DNA of 64,000 nt, taken from the NCBI GenBank assembly GCA_016794365.1, contig JAEUKB010000077.1, forward strand, positions 1 to 64,000. The letters run 5' to 3'. Below, one piece after another: positions 7,260 to 15,770 of the stretch. The stretch comes from Myxococcales bacterium. Lineage in GTDB: Bacteria > Myxococcota_A > Polyangia > Palsa-1104 > JAEUJZ01. A model generated the notes under the pieces. The model was given only the letters and a program-made list of their open reading frames with translations. It was not told the DNA's origin and searched no databases. The position numbers were made by a program, and so were the translations under genes. Numbering within the stretch: position 1 is the first letter of the stretch; every line of letters starts with the position of its first letter.

Positions 7260-7792
7260 GACGTTGTCTTTCCAACAAGGATCTCAGCGGGTAGTGGCAG
7301 AAGCGATTCGACGTCAAAGGCACTCTCCTCGCACAAGAGTGACCATGACGGCGAACCGCCGCCCGAGGCGGTGGCAGACGTCTCGGAATTACTGGAAGAT
7401 GCAGCGTTTGAAAAAACCTCTGCGCTCATCATCACGGTCGCTTGCGGGAAGCCGCACGGCGTTACCTTGATGGTTTCTGATGCGGTGACCACTGCACCAG
7501 AAACCATCGGTTCAAGCTCGATTTTCAGGCGCAGATTAAGCGCAAGACTCATATCAACCATCGTCGCAACGGTCATGTTGGTGCTTTTTCGCATGGCGCG
7601 AGAAACATTGGCCAGGCTGCACTTCATTCGTTTTGCCAACTCGGTCTTTGACAACTTCTGCTCGGTCAGAACTTGCTCCACTTGCGTCAGAAACAGCTCA
7701 GCAGCCAACTCGCGTTCATACGAACGGCGGAATTCCCAGTTTTCCAACTTAGCCGTTAGCCAGCCCTTCTTGGCATCCTGGTTATTTTCCAC
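7238..7792 (-). CDS. HigA-like antitoxin with long C-terminal chaperone-addiction region
   Basis: 184 residues from the GTG at 7792, chosen because GGAGG lies eight bases upstream and the start overlaps the toxin stop by 11 bp. The XRE helix-turn-helix lies at about residues 40-95 (LTEQKLSKTELAKRMKCSLA and VSRAMRKSTNMTVATMVDM). The last 85 residues are low in structure, rich in Ser and Ala, and end with a hydrophobic stretch (LPAEILVGKTTSWLNLNN). In TAC systems an unstructured C-terminal extension with hydrophobic residues (ChAD) makes the antitoxin dependent on its SecB-like chaperone, and this tail fits that role. It probably represses the operon through the palindrome at 8341-8356. Confidence 0.72.
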   Translation of the reverse strand: MENNQDAKKGWLTAKLENWEFRRSYERELAAELFLTQVEQVLTEQKLSKTELAKRMKCSLANVSRAMRKSTNMTVATMVDMSLALNLRLKIELEPMVSGAVVTASETIKVTPCGFPQATVMMSAEVFSNAASSSNSETSATASGGGSPSWSLLCEESAFDVESLLPLPAEILVGKTTSWLNLNN

Positions 7793-8330
7793 GGTATGTT
7801 CCTCCACGCCTAAATTCTTGGCGTATACGAAGCTCAATCTCATCGCGGCGTCGCTTATACTCTTGTTGAAGTCTCACCGCTCGATTGACGTGTTCGCTGT
7901 TAACTTCATCTTCTGTTTTACTTCCGAAACCAAACAACAGTACATGAGTACTATTTAGCTCGAAAGTGTGCATGATGCGTGTTTTGCTCTGGTTGTGTTT
8001 ATATTCACCGAGCTGTTCAAAGTCTTGCCAGACGTGATGTTTCTCCCCTCTTAGTTGGTGTCCTTGGCAATGGAGACGAAATGAAACCGCGTAGCCCTTA
8101 CTGGCAGCGCTTCTCAGTTGGTCAAGAAAGTCTTGCGAAGGACATGCACCTTTCAGATCAATGTAGCAATAGATACTACCCTTCGGCCCCGTGAACTCAT
8201 TTTCATCGAGTGGCACTACGAGCTTCTCGTCTTGCAAAATGGCTGCCACAACCTTGGCCGTACGTTCAGCTTCGGTCGAGGGTTCCTGGCATCTCAGGAA
8301 ACTATTGTGGCGAGTCCACAGCACACTCAC
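7782..8330 (-). CDS. HigB/Gp49-like (RelE superfamily) toxin of the TAC operon
   Basis: 182 residues if the GTG at 8330 is used. No clear ribosome site is seen and a later start is possible. The C-terminal two thirds follow the Gp49/HigB pattern: HHVWQDFEQLGEYK, then TRIMHTFELNSTHVLLFGFG, then KTEDEVNSEHVNRAVRLQQE, corresponding to the strand-strand-helix end (yRi-yf--ivLLhgF-KK-x-P--ei--A--r). Such toxins cleave mRNA at the ribosome. First gene of a three-gene operon with overlapping reading frames, followed by antitoxin and SecB-like chaperone. The N-terminal 50 residues are longer than usual. Catalytic residues are not assignable by eye. Confidence 0.62.
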   Translation of the reverse strand: MSVLWTRHNSFLRCQEPSTEAERTAKVVAAILQDEKLVVPLDENEFTGPKGSIYCYIDLKGACPSQDFLDQLRSAASKGYAVSFRLHCQGHQLRGEKHHVWQDFEQLGEYKHNQSKTRIMHTFELNSTHVLLFGFGSKTEDEVNSEHVNRAVRLQQEYKRRRDEIELRIRQEFRRGGTYRGK

Positions 8331-8340
8331 GGTCCATGAT

Positions 8341-8356
8341 TTAACCTATATGTTAA
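8341..8356. promoter_or_regulatory. Operator/promoter palindrome of the TAC operon
   Basis: TTAAC and GTTAA arms around CTATAT lie 11-26 bp before the toxin start. The minus-strand sequence also offers TATA-like -10 elements here, so a bound antitoxin would block transcription. With this spacing the message could be almost leaderless. Confidence 0.5.
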
Positions 8357-8401
8357 GGATGGGCAAGAGAAATGCAACATGATTTTTGGGTCGGCTAATT
8401 G

Positions 8402-8429
8402 GGGAGCCGTCGTTGCCGTAACGGCTCCC
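8402..8429. promoter_or_regulatory. Inverted repeat upstream of the AbiE operon
   Basis: Perfect nine-base arms GGGAGCCGT and ACGGCTCCC separated by ten bases, located between the divergent TAC and AbiE operons. Characterised AbiEi antitoxins repress by binding inverted repeats in their own promoter, and this block is well placed for that. There is no T-tract, which argues against a terminator. Confidence 0.5.
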
Positions 8430-8512
8430 GGCTGTCTGGTGCTTGGATTGCTTGCGTAAAGAAATGCTTTTCGTTACTTTCAGCAAGCAATTTTTCTCTT
8501 GCGCAACTCTCT

Positions 8513-9295
8513 GTGTCAGCACGCTCCTACATCGTCGGACTCGCTGCGGTGGGTCGGTATCACTTCACCACCGACGAAGCGACCGCAGCGCTCGGCGTCT
8601 CAGACGTGGCAGCGCGGGCGGCGTTGCGGCGGCTTGCCGAGCACGGTGAGATTGCGATGCCGTCGCGGAGCTTCTGGGTCATCGTCCCCCCGGAGTATCG
8701 GCGGCTCGGCTGTTTGCCGGGCGAGCAGTTCGTGCCGCAGCTGATGGAACGGCTTGGCCTCGCGTATTACGTCGGGCTCCTGTCTGCCGCGCAGTACCAC
8801 GGTGCTGCTCACCACAGGCCGCAGGAACTGCAAATTGTCGTCGAGAAAAATCGGCGTCCCATCGATTGCGGCGTGGTGAAGGTGGCGTTCACTGCTCGCA
8901 AAGACGCGGCCAAGGTACCGACCGTGTCGAGCAATACGCCGCGGGGAGTGCTCCGTGTGTCGACGGTGGAGGCTACGGCCCTAGACCTCATCGGCTATCC
9001 GAGCCATGCGGGCGGGCTGGACAATGTTGCGACCGTGCTTCGGGAACTGGCCGAGCGGATTGACCCAGTCGCGCTTGCGCTCGTTGCGAAGGTATCGCCG
9101 CTGACGTGGGCGCAGCGACTCGGATATGTACTCGACACCCTCGGATTTGGCGAGCGAACGGAACCACTCGCGGCCCATGTGAACGAGCACAACGCGGTCG
9201 TCGTTCCTCTCTCGCCACGTGGGCCTGCGTTGCGGTATGAGCAGAGCCAGCGCTGGCGAATCAACGTCAACGCGAAAGTCGAACCTGAGACGTGA
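8513..9295 (+). CDS. AbiEi-type antitoxin (type IV toxin-antitoxin)
   Basis: 260 residues from the GTG at 8513. The frame is open from a TTG at 8399, but that would place the operator palindrome inside the gene and add residues without family character. The N-terminal winged helix is clear (GRYHFTTDEATAALGVSDVA then RAALRRLAEHGEIAMPSRSF). The C-terminal AbiEi domain follows, with GLLSAAQYHGAAHHRPQ and later VSTVEATALDLIGYPSHAGG. AbiEi proteins counteract the AbiEii nucleotidyltransferase and repress the operon. The stop overlaps the toxin start (GTGA), so the two are translationally coupled. GC content is clearly higher than in the adjoining TAC operon, suggesting separate acquisition. Confidence 0.85.
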   Translation: MSARSYIVGLAAVGRYHFTTDEATAALGVSDVAARAALRRLAEHGEIAMPSRSFWVIVPPEYRRLGCLPGEQFVPQLMERLGLAYYVGLLSAAQYHGAAHHRPQELQIVVEKNRRPIDCGVVKVAFTARKDAAKVPTVSSNTPRGVLRVSTVEATALDLIGYPSHAGGLDNVATVLRELAERIDPVALALVAKVSPLTWAQRLGYVLDTLGFGERTEPLAAHVNEHNAVVVPLSPRGPALRYEQSQRWRINVNAKVEPET

Positions 9296-10104
9296 TTCCC
9301 AAGGACTACATCACCGAGTGGCGACGAGAAGCGCCGTGGGTCGAGGACTTTCAGGTCGAACAGGACCTCGTGATTAGCCGGGCGCTCGTCGAGCTGTTTT
9401 CGCATCCGACCATCAAGGACGCGCTCGCGTTTCGCGGTGGCACGGCCCTGTACAAGCTGTTTCTGCGGCCTGCCGCTCGCTACTCCGAAGACATTGACCT
9501 CGTGCAGCGGGTGCCGGGAGCGATCGGCTCCGTGTTCGATGCGATCAAGGACGTGCTCAACCCGTGGCTTGGGGAACCCAAGCGCGACCAGAAACAGGGC
9601 CGCATGACCTTGACTTATCGCTTTGCCTCCGAGGACATGCCACCGACACCGCTGCGACTCAAAGTGGAGATCAACTCGCGCGAGCACTTCAGCGTCTATG
9701 GATTTCGCGAGCATCACTTTGCGATCGAGTCGCGCTGGTTTCGCGGTTCAGCCAACATTCCAACCTATGAACTTGACGAGCTGCTCGGCACCAAGCTGCG
9801 CGCGCTCTATCAGCGCAAGAAGGGCCGCGATCTCTTCGATCTGGCGCGGGCGCTGGAGGTGCCTGGAGTCGACCCGGTTCGCGTCGTGGCGGCGTTTGGC
9901 GAGTATCTCAAAGCCGAGGACAAGCTCATCTCACGGGCCGAGTTTGAGAGAAACCTGGCCGATAAGCGCATCGACCCGGCCTTTGGCGGGGACATCCGAC
10001 CGCTCTTGGCACATGGGCACCTCTTTGATAGCGAGGTCGCCTTCCTAGCGATCGACAAGCTGATTGCGCTCCTGCCCGGTGAGCCGTGGAAAGGCGCGGC
10101 GTAG
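9292..10104 (+). CDS. AbiEii-type nucleotidyltransferase toxin
   Basis: 270 residues. The DNA polymerase-beta-like nucleotidyltransferase motifs are all present: motif I as FRGGTALYKLF followed by RYSEDIDLV (GG, then DxD-type acidic pair), motif II acidic residue in LRLKVEINSRE, and the helix ELDELLGTKLRALYQRKKGRDLFDL with the conserved K-x3-Y/R-x-K-x-RDLFD. AbiEii toxins inhibit growth, by nucleotide transfer onto tRNA acceptor ends in characterised members, and give abortive phage infection. It overlaps the antitoxin gene by four bases and is the last gene before the ssrA-like boundary. Confidence 0.88.
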   Translation: MIPKDYITEWRREAPWVEDFQVEQDLVISRALVELFSHPTIKDALAFRGGTALYKLFLRPAARYSEDIDLVQRVPGAIGSVFDAIKDVLNPWLGEPKRDQKQGRMTLTYRFASEDMPPTPLRLKVEINSREHFSVYGFREHHFAIESRWFRGSANIPTYELDELLGTKLRALYQRKKGRDLFDLARALEVPGVDPVRVVAAFGEYLKAEDKLISRAEFERNLADKRIDPAFGGDIRPLLAHGHLFDSEVAFLAIDKLIALLPGEPWKGAA

Positions 10105-10292
10105 CGTCGAGCAAAGCCGTGGGAAAGCTGAAGGCGATCTGGTGCCCATTAGGTGCCCAAAATCAGTGGCAAATGACCGGAAGAAAAGGGAAGAGAGGGG
10201 TCTGGAGGGCAGGGCGTTTTCGCGCGATCTGCCGAGGCTGAAGGGGGACAACCGCGTGCCGCGCGTCGGCAAGTGGTTTCAGCCTCGAGGAC

Positions 10293-10314
10293 GGTTCGAC
10301 TCCCGGCGCCTCCA
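10293..10314 (+). other. 3'-terminal fragment of tmRNA (ssrA), probable att site
   Basis: GGTTCGACTCCC followed by GGCGCCTCCA is the T-loop and acceptor end typical of tmRNA. The 5' half of the T stem (GACGG) no longer pairs with the 3' half (CCGG), as expected if only the crossover core is shared with the true gene. A strong terminator follows three bases later, as it would behind the original ssrA. I infer that the original 3' end was displaced here when an element integrated into ssrA. The intact gene should lie at the other end, left of the window. Confidence 0.62.
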
Positions 10315-10317
10315 AGG

Positions 10318-10358
10318 AAAACCCACCGATGACCGTTTTGGTGTCGGTGGGTTTTTTT
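10318..10358 (+). terminator. Intrinsic terminator behind the ssrA-like fragment
   Basis: Perfect nine-base stem ACCCACCGA / TCGGTGGGT with a 14-base loop and a run of seven T. Strong rho-independent terminator on the plus strand, and it also has an A-rich upstream side so it may stop converging transcription. Confidence 0.85.
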
Positions 10359-10427
10359 GTGTCCAGCGCGGACTTTGCGGATCTTGTGCGAAATTTGCGC
10401 AACCAGCGTGGACTTGGGCCCAACACG

Positions 10428-12056
10428 CTACGGTACGGGCTGGGCGACCTGGGCGACCTGGGCGACCTGGCGCGGCTTGCGACTGGGCCAAAACAAGATC
10501 AGCGAGCCACCGACCGCCAAGCCGATGCCAGCGCCGATCAGTCCGCCTCCGATGGCGCGCGTGTCGTAGAGAAGCTCGCAGGGAGCGCCGTTTTGTGGGG
10601 CAGGGCGATCACCGCAGGATCCGTTTTGAGACAGGGCTGAAGCGCCCAGACCCGCGACGGTGATGCCCGACACCAGGCTGATGCCACCGAAGATCCAGCG
10701 CAGGCTGCGAGAGCGCGAAGACTCTCCAGGTAGCGTCACCAGCACAGGCGGCGGCGGCGGCACAGGCTTTGCCTTGGGCTGAAGCTGCGCGGAAAGCTGG
10801 GCGACGGCACCTTGCGCGACGGAAAGCGTTGCGTGATACGGCTCGTGATCGAACAGCTCGAGGGTAACTTGGTGCGGACCCGACAGCGTGACGCGCTCTA
10901 GCGGTGTGTAACCGAGCACGCGTCCATCGACGGTCACTTTGGCCTGCGGCGGACTGGACTCGATGAGCAGGCTGCCGCGCGGATGACCGATGGCCTGTTG
11001 AAACAGCTTTCGGGTCAGCATCGAGGTCGAAGCCAACAGCGCATCCACCGCGAAGGTGTCTTCCAGCTGCGCAGCAAAAAGTCCGCTCGCCACATCAAAC
11101 AGCGCGGCGCGAATCGTCACTTGCAGCGGCGAGCCCTGCGCTTTGACCGTGTACATCAGCTCGAAGCGGACATCGGACTTTTGCGCCAGTCGATCCAGGC
11201 ACGGCGTCGAGGCAAGACACGTCGAAGGCTCATTGGCCAAAAGCGCCGCAACCTTTTCCGGCGGCATCAGGATCGTGTGCTCACTGTGCGCGACGGTAGA
11301 AATCGACTGTTCGACGAGCTTTTTCTGATCGTCCGACAGACCGGACGCATCCAGCGACAAGATCGCCAGCGAGTTGATGGTCATCACCGCAATCAGCGAG
11401 CCCGCACCACCCGCCGTCAGGTGTAGCTCGGCGTTGCGTCCGTCGGGAACCGTCAGTGGATCGCTTTCCCACGACGTTCCTTTGGCTTCCAGGCGATAGC
11501 GATGCGGACCCGGCGACAGCAGCAGCGGGCGATTGAGCGGCAATGATCCCAGCAGCCGACCATCGACCAGCAAAAACGATCCACCGAGGCCGGACACCGT
11601 GACTTCACTGACCGACGAGGGAACCGCGTTGACCTTCTTGCGCAGCGACTCGACCGATTCATCGTCTGATCCAACCGAGCCCGCTTCGAGATAGCGATGA
11701 TACAGATCCGCCGCGACGATGGATTGGCCTTGTCCGTCGGCAACTTTGCCAAGCAGCAGCAGCAGATCCGGCGTCGGTTTCAGACGGAACGCTTGCTCGA
11801 ACAGCGACTGCGCTTTGGAAAAATCCTGGGCCGATAGCGCCGCTTGTCCGTCGGAAATCAGCTTGTTTAGCTTGTCCGTGAGCGGTCCGCGTGGCTGGGA
11901 AGGCTGCGGGCTCTGCGGACGAAGCGATGGACCGACCGTCGCAGGTCGAGCAGGAAGAGGCGCTGCCAGCGCGGATCCCGTAAGCAATCCAGCGACGGAG
12001 CAGGCTCGCAGCGCGATGCGCAATCGGCTGCTCAGCACAGCGCTCGCTACGGACAT
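10428..12056 (-). CDS. Secreted TPR/PEGA-domain protein, partner of the upstream kinase
   Basis: 542 residues with an N-terminal signal-like segment (about 15-32, ending SALAAPLPA). A TPR-like region follows (about 60-130, GQAALSAQDFSKAQSLFEQA), then a first beta-sandwich PEGA-like segment (about 150-215, SGLGGSFLLVDGRLLG), a central domain with two cysteines in STCLASTPCL, a clear PEGA domain (about 365-430, GSLLIESSPPQAKVTVDG), a proline linker and two membrane segments near the C-terminus. The tail holds a ninefold-base repeat encoding VAQVAQVAQ. Its start lies inside the end of the kinase gene (10-bp overlap), so the two are coupled. PEGA domains occur on surface and periplasmic proteins of myxobacteria. 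Precise role unknown. Confidence 0.72.
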   Translation of the reverse strand: MSVASAVLSSRLRIALRACSVAGLLTGSALAAPLPARPATVGPSLRPQSPQPSQPRGPLTDKLNKLISDGQAALSAQDFSKAQSLFEQAFRLKPTPDLLLLLGKVADGQGQSIVAADLYHRYLEAGSVGSDDESVESLRKKVNAVPSSVSEVTVSGLGGSFLLVDGRLLGSLPLNRPLLLSPGPHRYRLEAKGTSWESDPLTVPDGRNAELHLTAGGAGSLIAVMTINSLAILSLDASGLSDDQKKLVEQSISTVAHSEHTILMPPEKVAALLANEPSTCLASTPCLDRLAQKSDVRFELMYTVKAQGSPLQVTIRAALFDVASGLFAAQLEDTFAVDALLASTSMLTRKLFQQAIGHPRGSLLIESSPPQAKVTVDGRVLGYTPLERVTLSGPHQVTLELFDHEPYHATLSVAQGAVAQLSAQLQPKAKPVPPPPPVLVTLPGESSRSRSLRWIFGGISLVSGITVAGLGASALSQNGSCGDRPAPQNGAPCELLYDTRAIGGGLIGAGIGLAVGGSLILFWPSRKPRQVAQVAQVAQPVP

Positions 12057-15000
12057 TGTCTCACGGGCGTGGTGACGCCAGCGTAGATCGACATCACCTT
12101 GGACTTGCCGCCACCGAGGCTGATCAGGTGCTCTCCCGGCGGCAAAAAGTACTCTTCGGTGAGCTTACACTTGCCATCTTTGAGCGTATAAATCTGGATG
12201 CGACCCATTCGCGGAGCCAGCTTGGCGACGAAAGAACGCACCGCTTGGGTCGTTTCGGCACGCTGCTGCGACGGAGGAAGCGACAGATACTTGCCGTATT
12301 CGTTCATCGCCTCGCGCCACTGACCGCGTGCGTCGTACAGCCGCGCCTGCAAAAACACCAGCTCCGACAGAAGCTGAGGCCGCGCGCCCATCCGCATTCC
12401 AACCCGTCGCGCTTTGTCGATGAGCGTCTGCGCTCGCGCCAGATCTTTTTGACGAATCGCGTCGCTGGCATCGTGAACAAGCTGCTCTGTCAGCGTGCCT
12501 AACAGCTTCACCGTCACGGTCTGTCCGGCGCTCACTTGCACATCTTGGCCACCGCCCACCGACGTGATGCGATGCTTTCCCAGCGACAGCGAGATCGGCT
12601 TGTCCGACACGAGCTGAGGCGCGCCTTTGTCTATCTGAAAGCGCAAGCCTTCGTCGCCGATCAGCTGCACCAAGCCCACGACGCTCTGCGGATCTTTTGC
12701 ACCTTTGGGATCTTGCGGATCTTTTGTCTCGGGATTTTCGGGCTGCGCGGGTGTCTGTGTCGAGCCCGCGTCCGGCGTCACCGAAGTCGCTTTTTCGACG
12801 GGAGGTTTGTCCGCAGTCGTTTTTTCGACGGAAGGCTTGTCCGAAGCAGGCTTTTCCATCAGAACTTGCGGATTTTGGCGACTCAGCTCGGTCAGCAGCT
12901 GGCTGGCGCGCGATCGGACGATCACATCCGAGTCATTTCGCAACACGCGCAGCGACGGCAAAAACGCAGCATCTTTGGTGCGCTGATACAGGCCAAAGGC
13001 CACCTCGGCGGCACGACGACGAACCACAGCGGAAGGATCGGTCGTCAGGCTCGGCAGCAGCTTCTTCGCCGCGCGCGCGGGCAGATCCGTCAGCGTTCCC
13101 AGCACCGCATGACGCTCGGAGACACTGGTTCCCAACAGCACACTCGACGGAGGCGGCTCTGCTTCTTCACCCAGCTTGCTGAGCAGTCCGTACGCTGCCA
13201 CCGCGTCCAGTTCCGACGAGACAGCCACCTCACGCAGGACCGGAATGGCCTTCTTGTTGCCCTTTTGCGCCAGCTTCTTCGCCGCCGCAAAGCGAACCTT
13301 GCTGTCGCTGTCTTCGAGCGCTTTGAAAAGCAGCTCGTCATCCGAATCGCTCAGCTCGACGGCTTGACGACGGACCACCGCATCTGCCGACACAATCCCG
13401 CTGCGCATCGTTGCGGCTTGGCTGCGATCGCCCATGTTGAGCAGTGCGCCACTGGCTGCGACGCGCTCTCGTTCGTCGCTGCTTTGCAGAAGCTTGCGCA
13501 CCGAATCGACCGCTTGCTTGGGCGCTTCGGATTCTCCACGACGAATCAAATCCGACGAGACTTTGCCAATTGCCTGGGCCGCTGCGACGCGAACGTCTTT
13601 GTCTGAATCGCTCAGACCCGACGACAGCGCAGACAGCGCTTCTTTTCCACCGCGATCAGCCAGCGCAGCGACGGCACGCTTTCGGACATTGACCGAGCGA
13701 TCTTCCAGCGCTTTGCGCAGCGCGTCCATGCTGCTGCCGCTCGACTCATCTCCGAGAAGAAGAACCGCCAGCTCTCGCGTGGAATCGCTGCCGCTCCCGA
13801 GCGCCGATTTGGCCCAGCTCAGCGAAAGCTCCTCGGGCGGCGCTTGATTTCCCGTCGCCAGCAGCAAGATCGCTCCAGCGGTGGTGTAGCGCAGACGCTT
13901 GCTGATGTTGCGTTCCTGAAGGAGCAGCGCCAGCCGACTCGCGTCTTCCGACTTGCCACAGTCCGCCAGGCCTTCGACCGCCACTTCGCGCGTCGTATCG
14001 GGTTGTTTGTCGTCGCTGCTGCTTTTTTCCAGCAGACCCTGACCGCTGACATCGCCAAGCTGCGCCAAAAACCGCACCGCTTTGAGCTGATCCGGTCCGT
14101 CCGTCTGAGCCGTTCGATCCAGCCAGTCACGCGCACCGGCATCCCCCAGCCGCGCGAGCTGATAGGCCAGCTTCGCTTTCTCTGAAGCCGCAATTTTTCC
14201 GTCGAAGAGCTGCCTGAGCTTGACCGCCGCTTGGCTGTCTCCACCGCGTGCCAGCGACAGAAGCGGTGCCAGCATCGCGGGCTGTGGTTCGCCCTGCGTC
14301 GCTTTTTGTAGCAGCGCCATCGCCCCCGTATCGCCTTGCTCGGCCAGTCGCAGCGCCGATTCCAGCTTGGTCAGCTCGTCGCTCTGCGACAGCAAGGTTC
14401 GCAGCGTCTCGGGTCCACGCGGATTGGACAGCTTCCCAAGCGCCGAGGCCACTTCAATCGTGGTCTTCGGCGACGCGCTCTTTTCCAGCGTCGTCAGCAG
14501 ATCTGGCTCCAGCGCCACCACACCCAGCTCGCCAATCGTCTTGGCTGCTGCGGCCTGCACCGTCGGCTGTCCGTCTTGCAAAAGAGGCTGCGCCATCGTT
14601 CCGATGCCAGAGTCTCGACTCAGCTCGAGCGCCCGCAATGCCAGGCTACGCTCCGTCGGATCGCCCGCCGAAAGACCGGACACAATCACCTTCAAGGCTT
14701 GCTCGCGTGACTCGGACAGCGTCGGAACGTGAACCACGCGCCAGATGCCAAGACCGGCCAGCGCCAGCACAATCACACCCGCTGCGCCAGCCACGGCCAT
14801 CAGCGCGGGACTGCGACGACGACGACTCTCTTTGACGATCAAGCCCAGCTCGGTTGCGACCGCTTCCATCGTCGGACGCTGCGCTGGATCGAGCGCCATC
14901 ATCTGCTGAATCAGCAGCGACAGCTTGAGCGGAACAGCCTTGCTTAGCTCGTGAAGCGGCGTCGGAGCCTTGACAATCAGCGCCAGTGAGTTCGTCTCAT

Positions 15001-15709
15001 ACGGGAGCTTTCCCGACAGAAGCTCATACAGCACCAGCGCGAACGAAAAGACATCGGCTTTTCCATCGACATCTTCGGCCCTGCCGTGCTGCTCGGGCGC
15101 CATATAAAGCGGCGTTCCCAGATACGAGCCAGCGCCGGTCCGAACGCCTCGCTTTCCTGCTTCCGGCTCCGTCGGAACCGCTGGAGCACTGCGCCGCGCC
15201 ATCTTGGCAATCCCGAAGTCGAGGATCTTCACTCGATCTTCCGTCGGACGCACCGGATCAGGCACCAGCATCAGGTTTTCCGGCTTCAAGTCGCGATGGA
15301 CGACGTGCTTTTCGTGTGCTGCTGCCAGCGCGCGCGCCGCTTGTTCACCGATTCGCGCTGCCTCGATTGCCGTCGGACGAACGCCTGGCTCGATGTAGCG
15401 GTGATACAGCGACTTGCCTTCCAGAAACTCCATCACGATGTACAGCGATCCGTCGAGTTCCTGGCCAAACTCGAAGATCTCGACGAGACCGGGATGCCGG
15501 ATGATGTTGACCGCGCGGGCTTCGTTGAGGAAGCGCTTGGCGTACTCGTCGTTTTTGGCAAACTCGGCGTGCATCACCTTGACGGCGGCTCGTCGGCCGA
15601 TGGTGTGATGCTCGGCTTCGTAGACAACGCCCATTCCGCCTTCGCCAAGCTTGCGTAGGAGCCGGAAGTTGCCAAACACGCTGCCAATCCGAGGATCGTC
15701 GCTAGACAT
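12047..15709 (-). CDS. Ser/Thr protein kinase with HEAT-repeat and TPR-like C-terminal region
   Basis: 1,220 residues from the ATG at 15709. The kinase domain covers about residues 10-285: glycine loop LGEGGMGVVYEAEH, VAIK-type Lys in RRAAVKVM, catalytic VVHRDLKPENLML, DFG in KILDFGIAKM and APE in GTPLYMAPEQH, so it should be active. One membrane span follows (about 305-328, VAGAAGVIVLALAGLGIW). Then come many HEAT/armadillo-like repeats of about 30 residues (for example RKRAVAALADRGGKEALSAL), a Lys/Pro/Asp-rich linker, a PEGA-like strand block and a TPR-like end. The HEAT part would lie outside the cytoplasmic membrane and may bind a peptide or protein signal. Downstream PEGA gene overlaps by 10 bp. 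Confidence 0.88.
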   Translation of the reverse strand: MSSDDPRIGSVFGNFRLLRKLGEGGMGVVYEAEHHTIGRRAAVKVMHAEFAKNDEYAKRFLNEARAVNIIRHPGLVEIFEFGQELDGSLYIVMEFLEGKSLYHRYIEPGVRPTAIEAARIGEQAARALAAAHEKHVVHRDLKPENLMLVPDPVRPTEDRVKILDFGIAKMARRSAPAVPTEPEAGKRGVRTGAGSYLGTPLYMAPEQHGRAEDVDGKADVFSFALVLYELLSGKLPYETNSLALIVKAPTPLHELSKAVPLKLSLLIQQMMALDPAQRPTMEAVATELGLIVKESRRRRSPALMAVAGAAGVIVLALAGLGIWRVVHVPTLSESREQALKVIVSGLSAGDPTERSLALRALELSRDSGIGTMAQPLLQDGQPTVQAAAAKTIGELGVVALEPDLLTTLEKSASPKTTIEVASALGKLSNPRGPETLRTLLSQSDELTKLESALRLAEQGDTGAMALLQKATQGEPQPAMLAPLLSLARGGDSQAAVKLRQLFDGKIAASEKAKLAYQLARLGDAGARDWLDRTAQTDGPDQLKAVRFLAQLGDVSGQGLLEKSSSDDKQPDTTREVAVEGLADCGKSEDASRLALLLQERNISKRLRYTTAGAILLLATGNQAPPEELSLSWAKSALGSGSDSTRELAVLLLGDESSGSSMDALRKALEDRSVNVRKRAVAALADRGGKEALSALSSGLSDSDKDVRVAAAQAIGKVSSDLIRRGESEAPKQAVDSVRKLLQSSDERERVAASGALLNMGDRSQAATMRSGIVSADAVVRRQAVELSDSDDELLFKALEDSDSKVRFAAAKKLAQKGNKKAIPVLREVAVSSELDAVAAYGLLSKLGEEAEPPPSSVLLGTSVSERHAVLGTLTDLPARAAKKLLPSLTTDPSAVVRRRAAEVAFGLYQRTKDAAFLPSLRVLRNDSDVIVRSRASQLLTELSRQNPQVLMEKPASDKPSVEKTTADKPPVEKATSVTPDAGSTQTPAQPENPETKDPQDPKGAKDPQSVVGLVQLIGDEGLRFQIDKGAPQLVSDKPISLSLGKHRITSVGGGQDVQVSAGQTVTVKLLGTLTEQLVHDASDAIRQKDLARAQTLIDKARRVGMRMGARPQLLSELVFLQARLYDARGQWREAMNEYGKYLSLPPSQQRAETTQAVRSFVAKLAPRMGRIQIYTLKDGKCKLTEEYFLPPGEHLISLGGGKSKVMSIYAGVTTPVRQCP

Positions 15710-15770
15710 ACGAGGGTGGCGGCGTCTCACAAAAAACGCCTAACTTAGCTTAGTCTATCTTCTTCCCAAC

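Larger units (their letters stand above)
1..10314. mobile_element. Integrated element(s), right boundary at the ssrA-like fragment
   Basis: The block carries two tyrosine recombinases, a tRNA-Gly 3' half, accessory regulators, two toxin-antitoxin systems and a transporter, with uneven base composition. It ends at an ssrA 3'-end-like piece with its terminator, beyond which genes look chromosomal. The left end is outside the window. Whether this is one element or two placed in tandem (junction near 934-981) cannot be decided here. Confidence 0.6.

Noticed and set aside
10441..10470. Triple GGGCGACCT repeat as a regulatory array
   Set aside because: It lies inside the C-terminal codons of the PEGA protein (VAQVAQVAQ) and is best explained as coding repeat.
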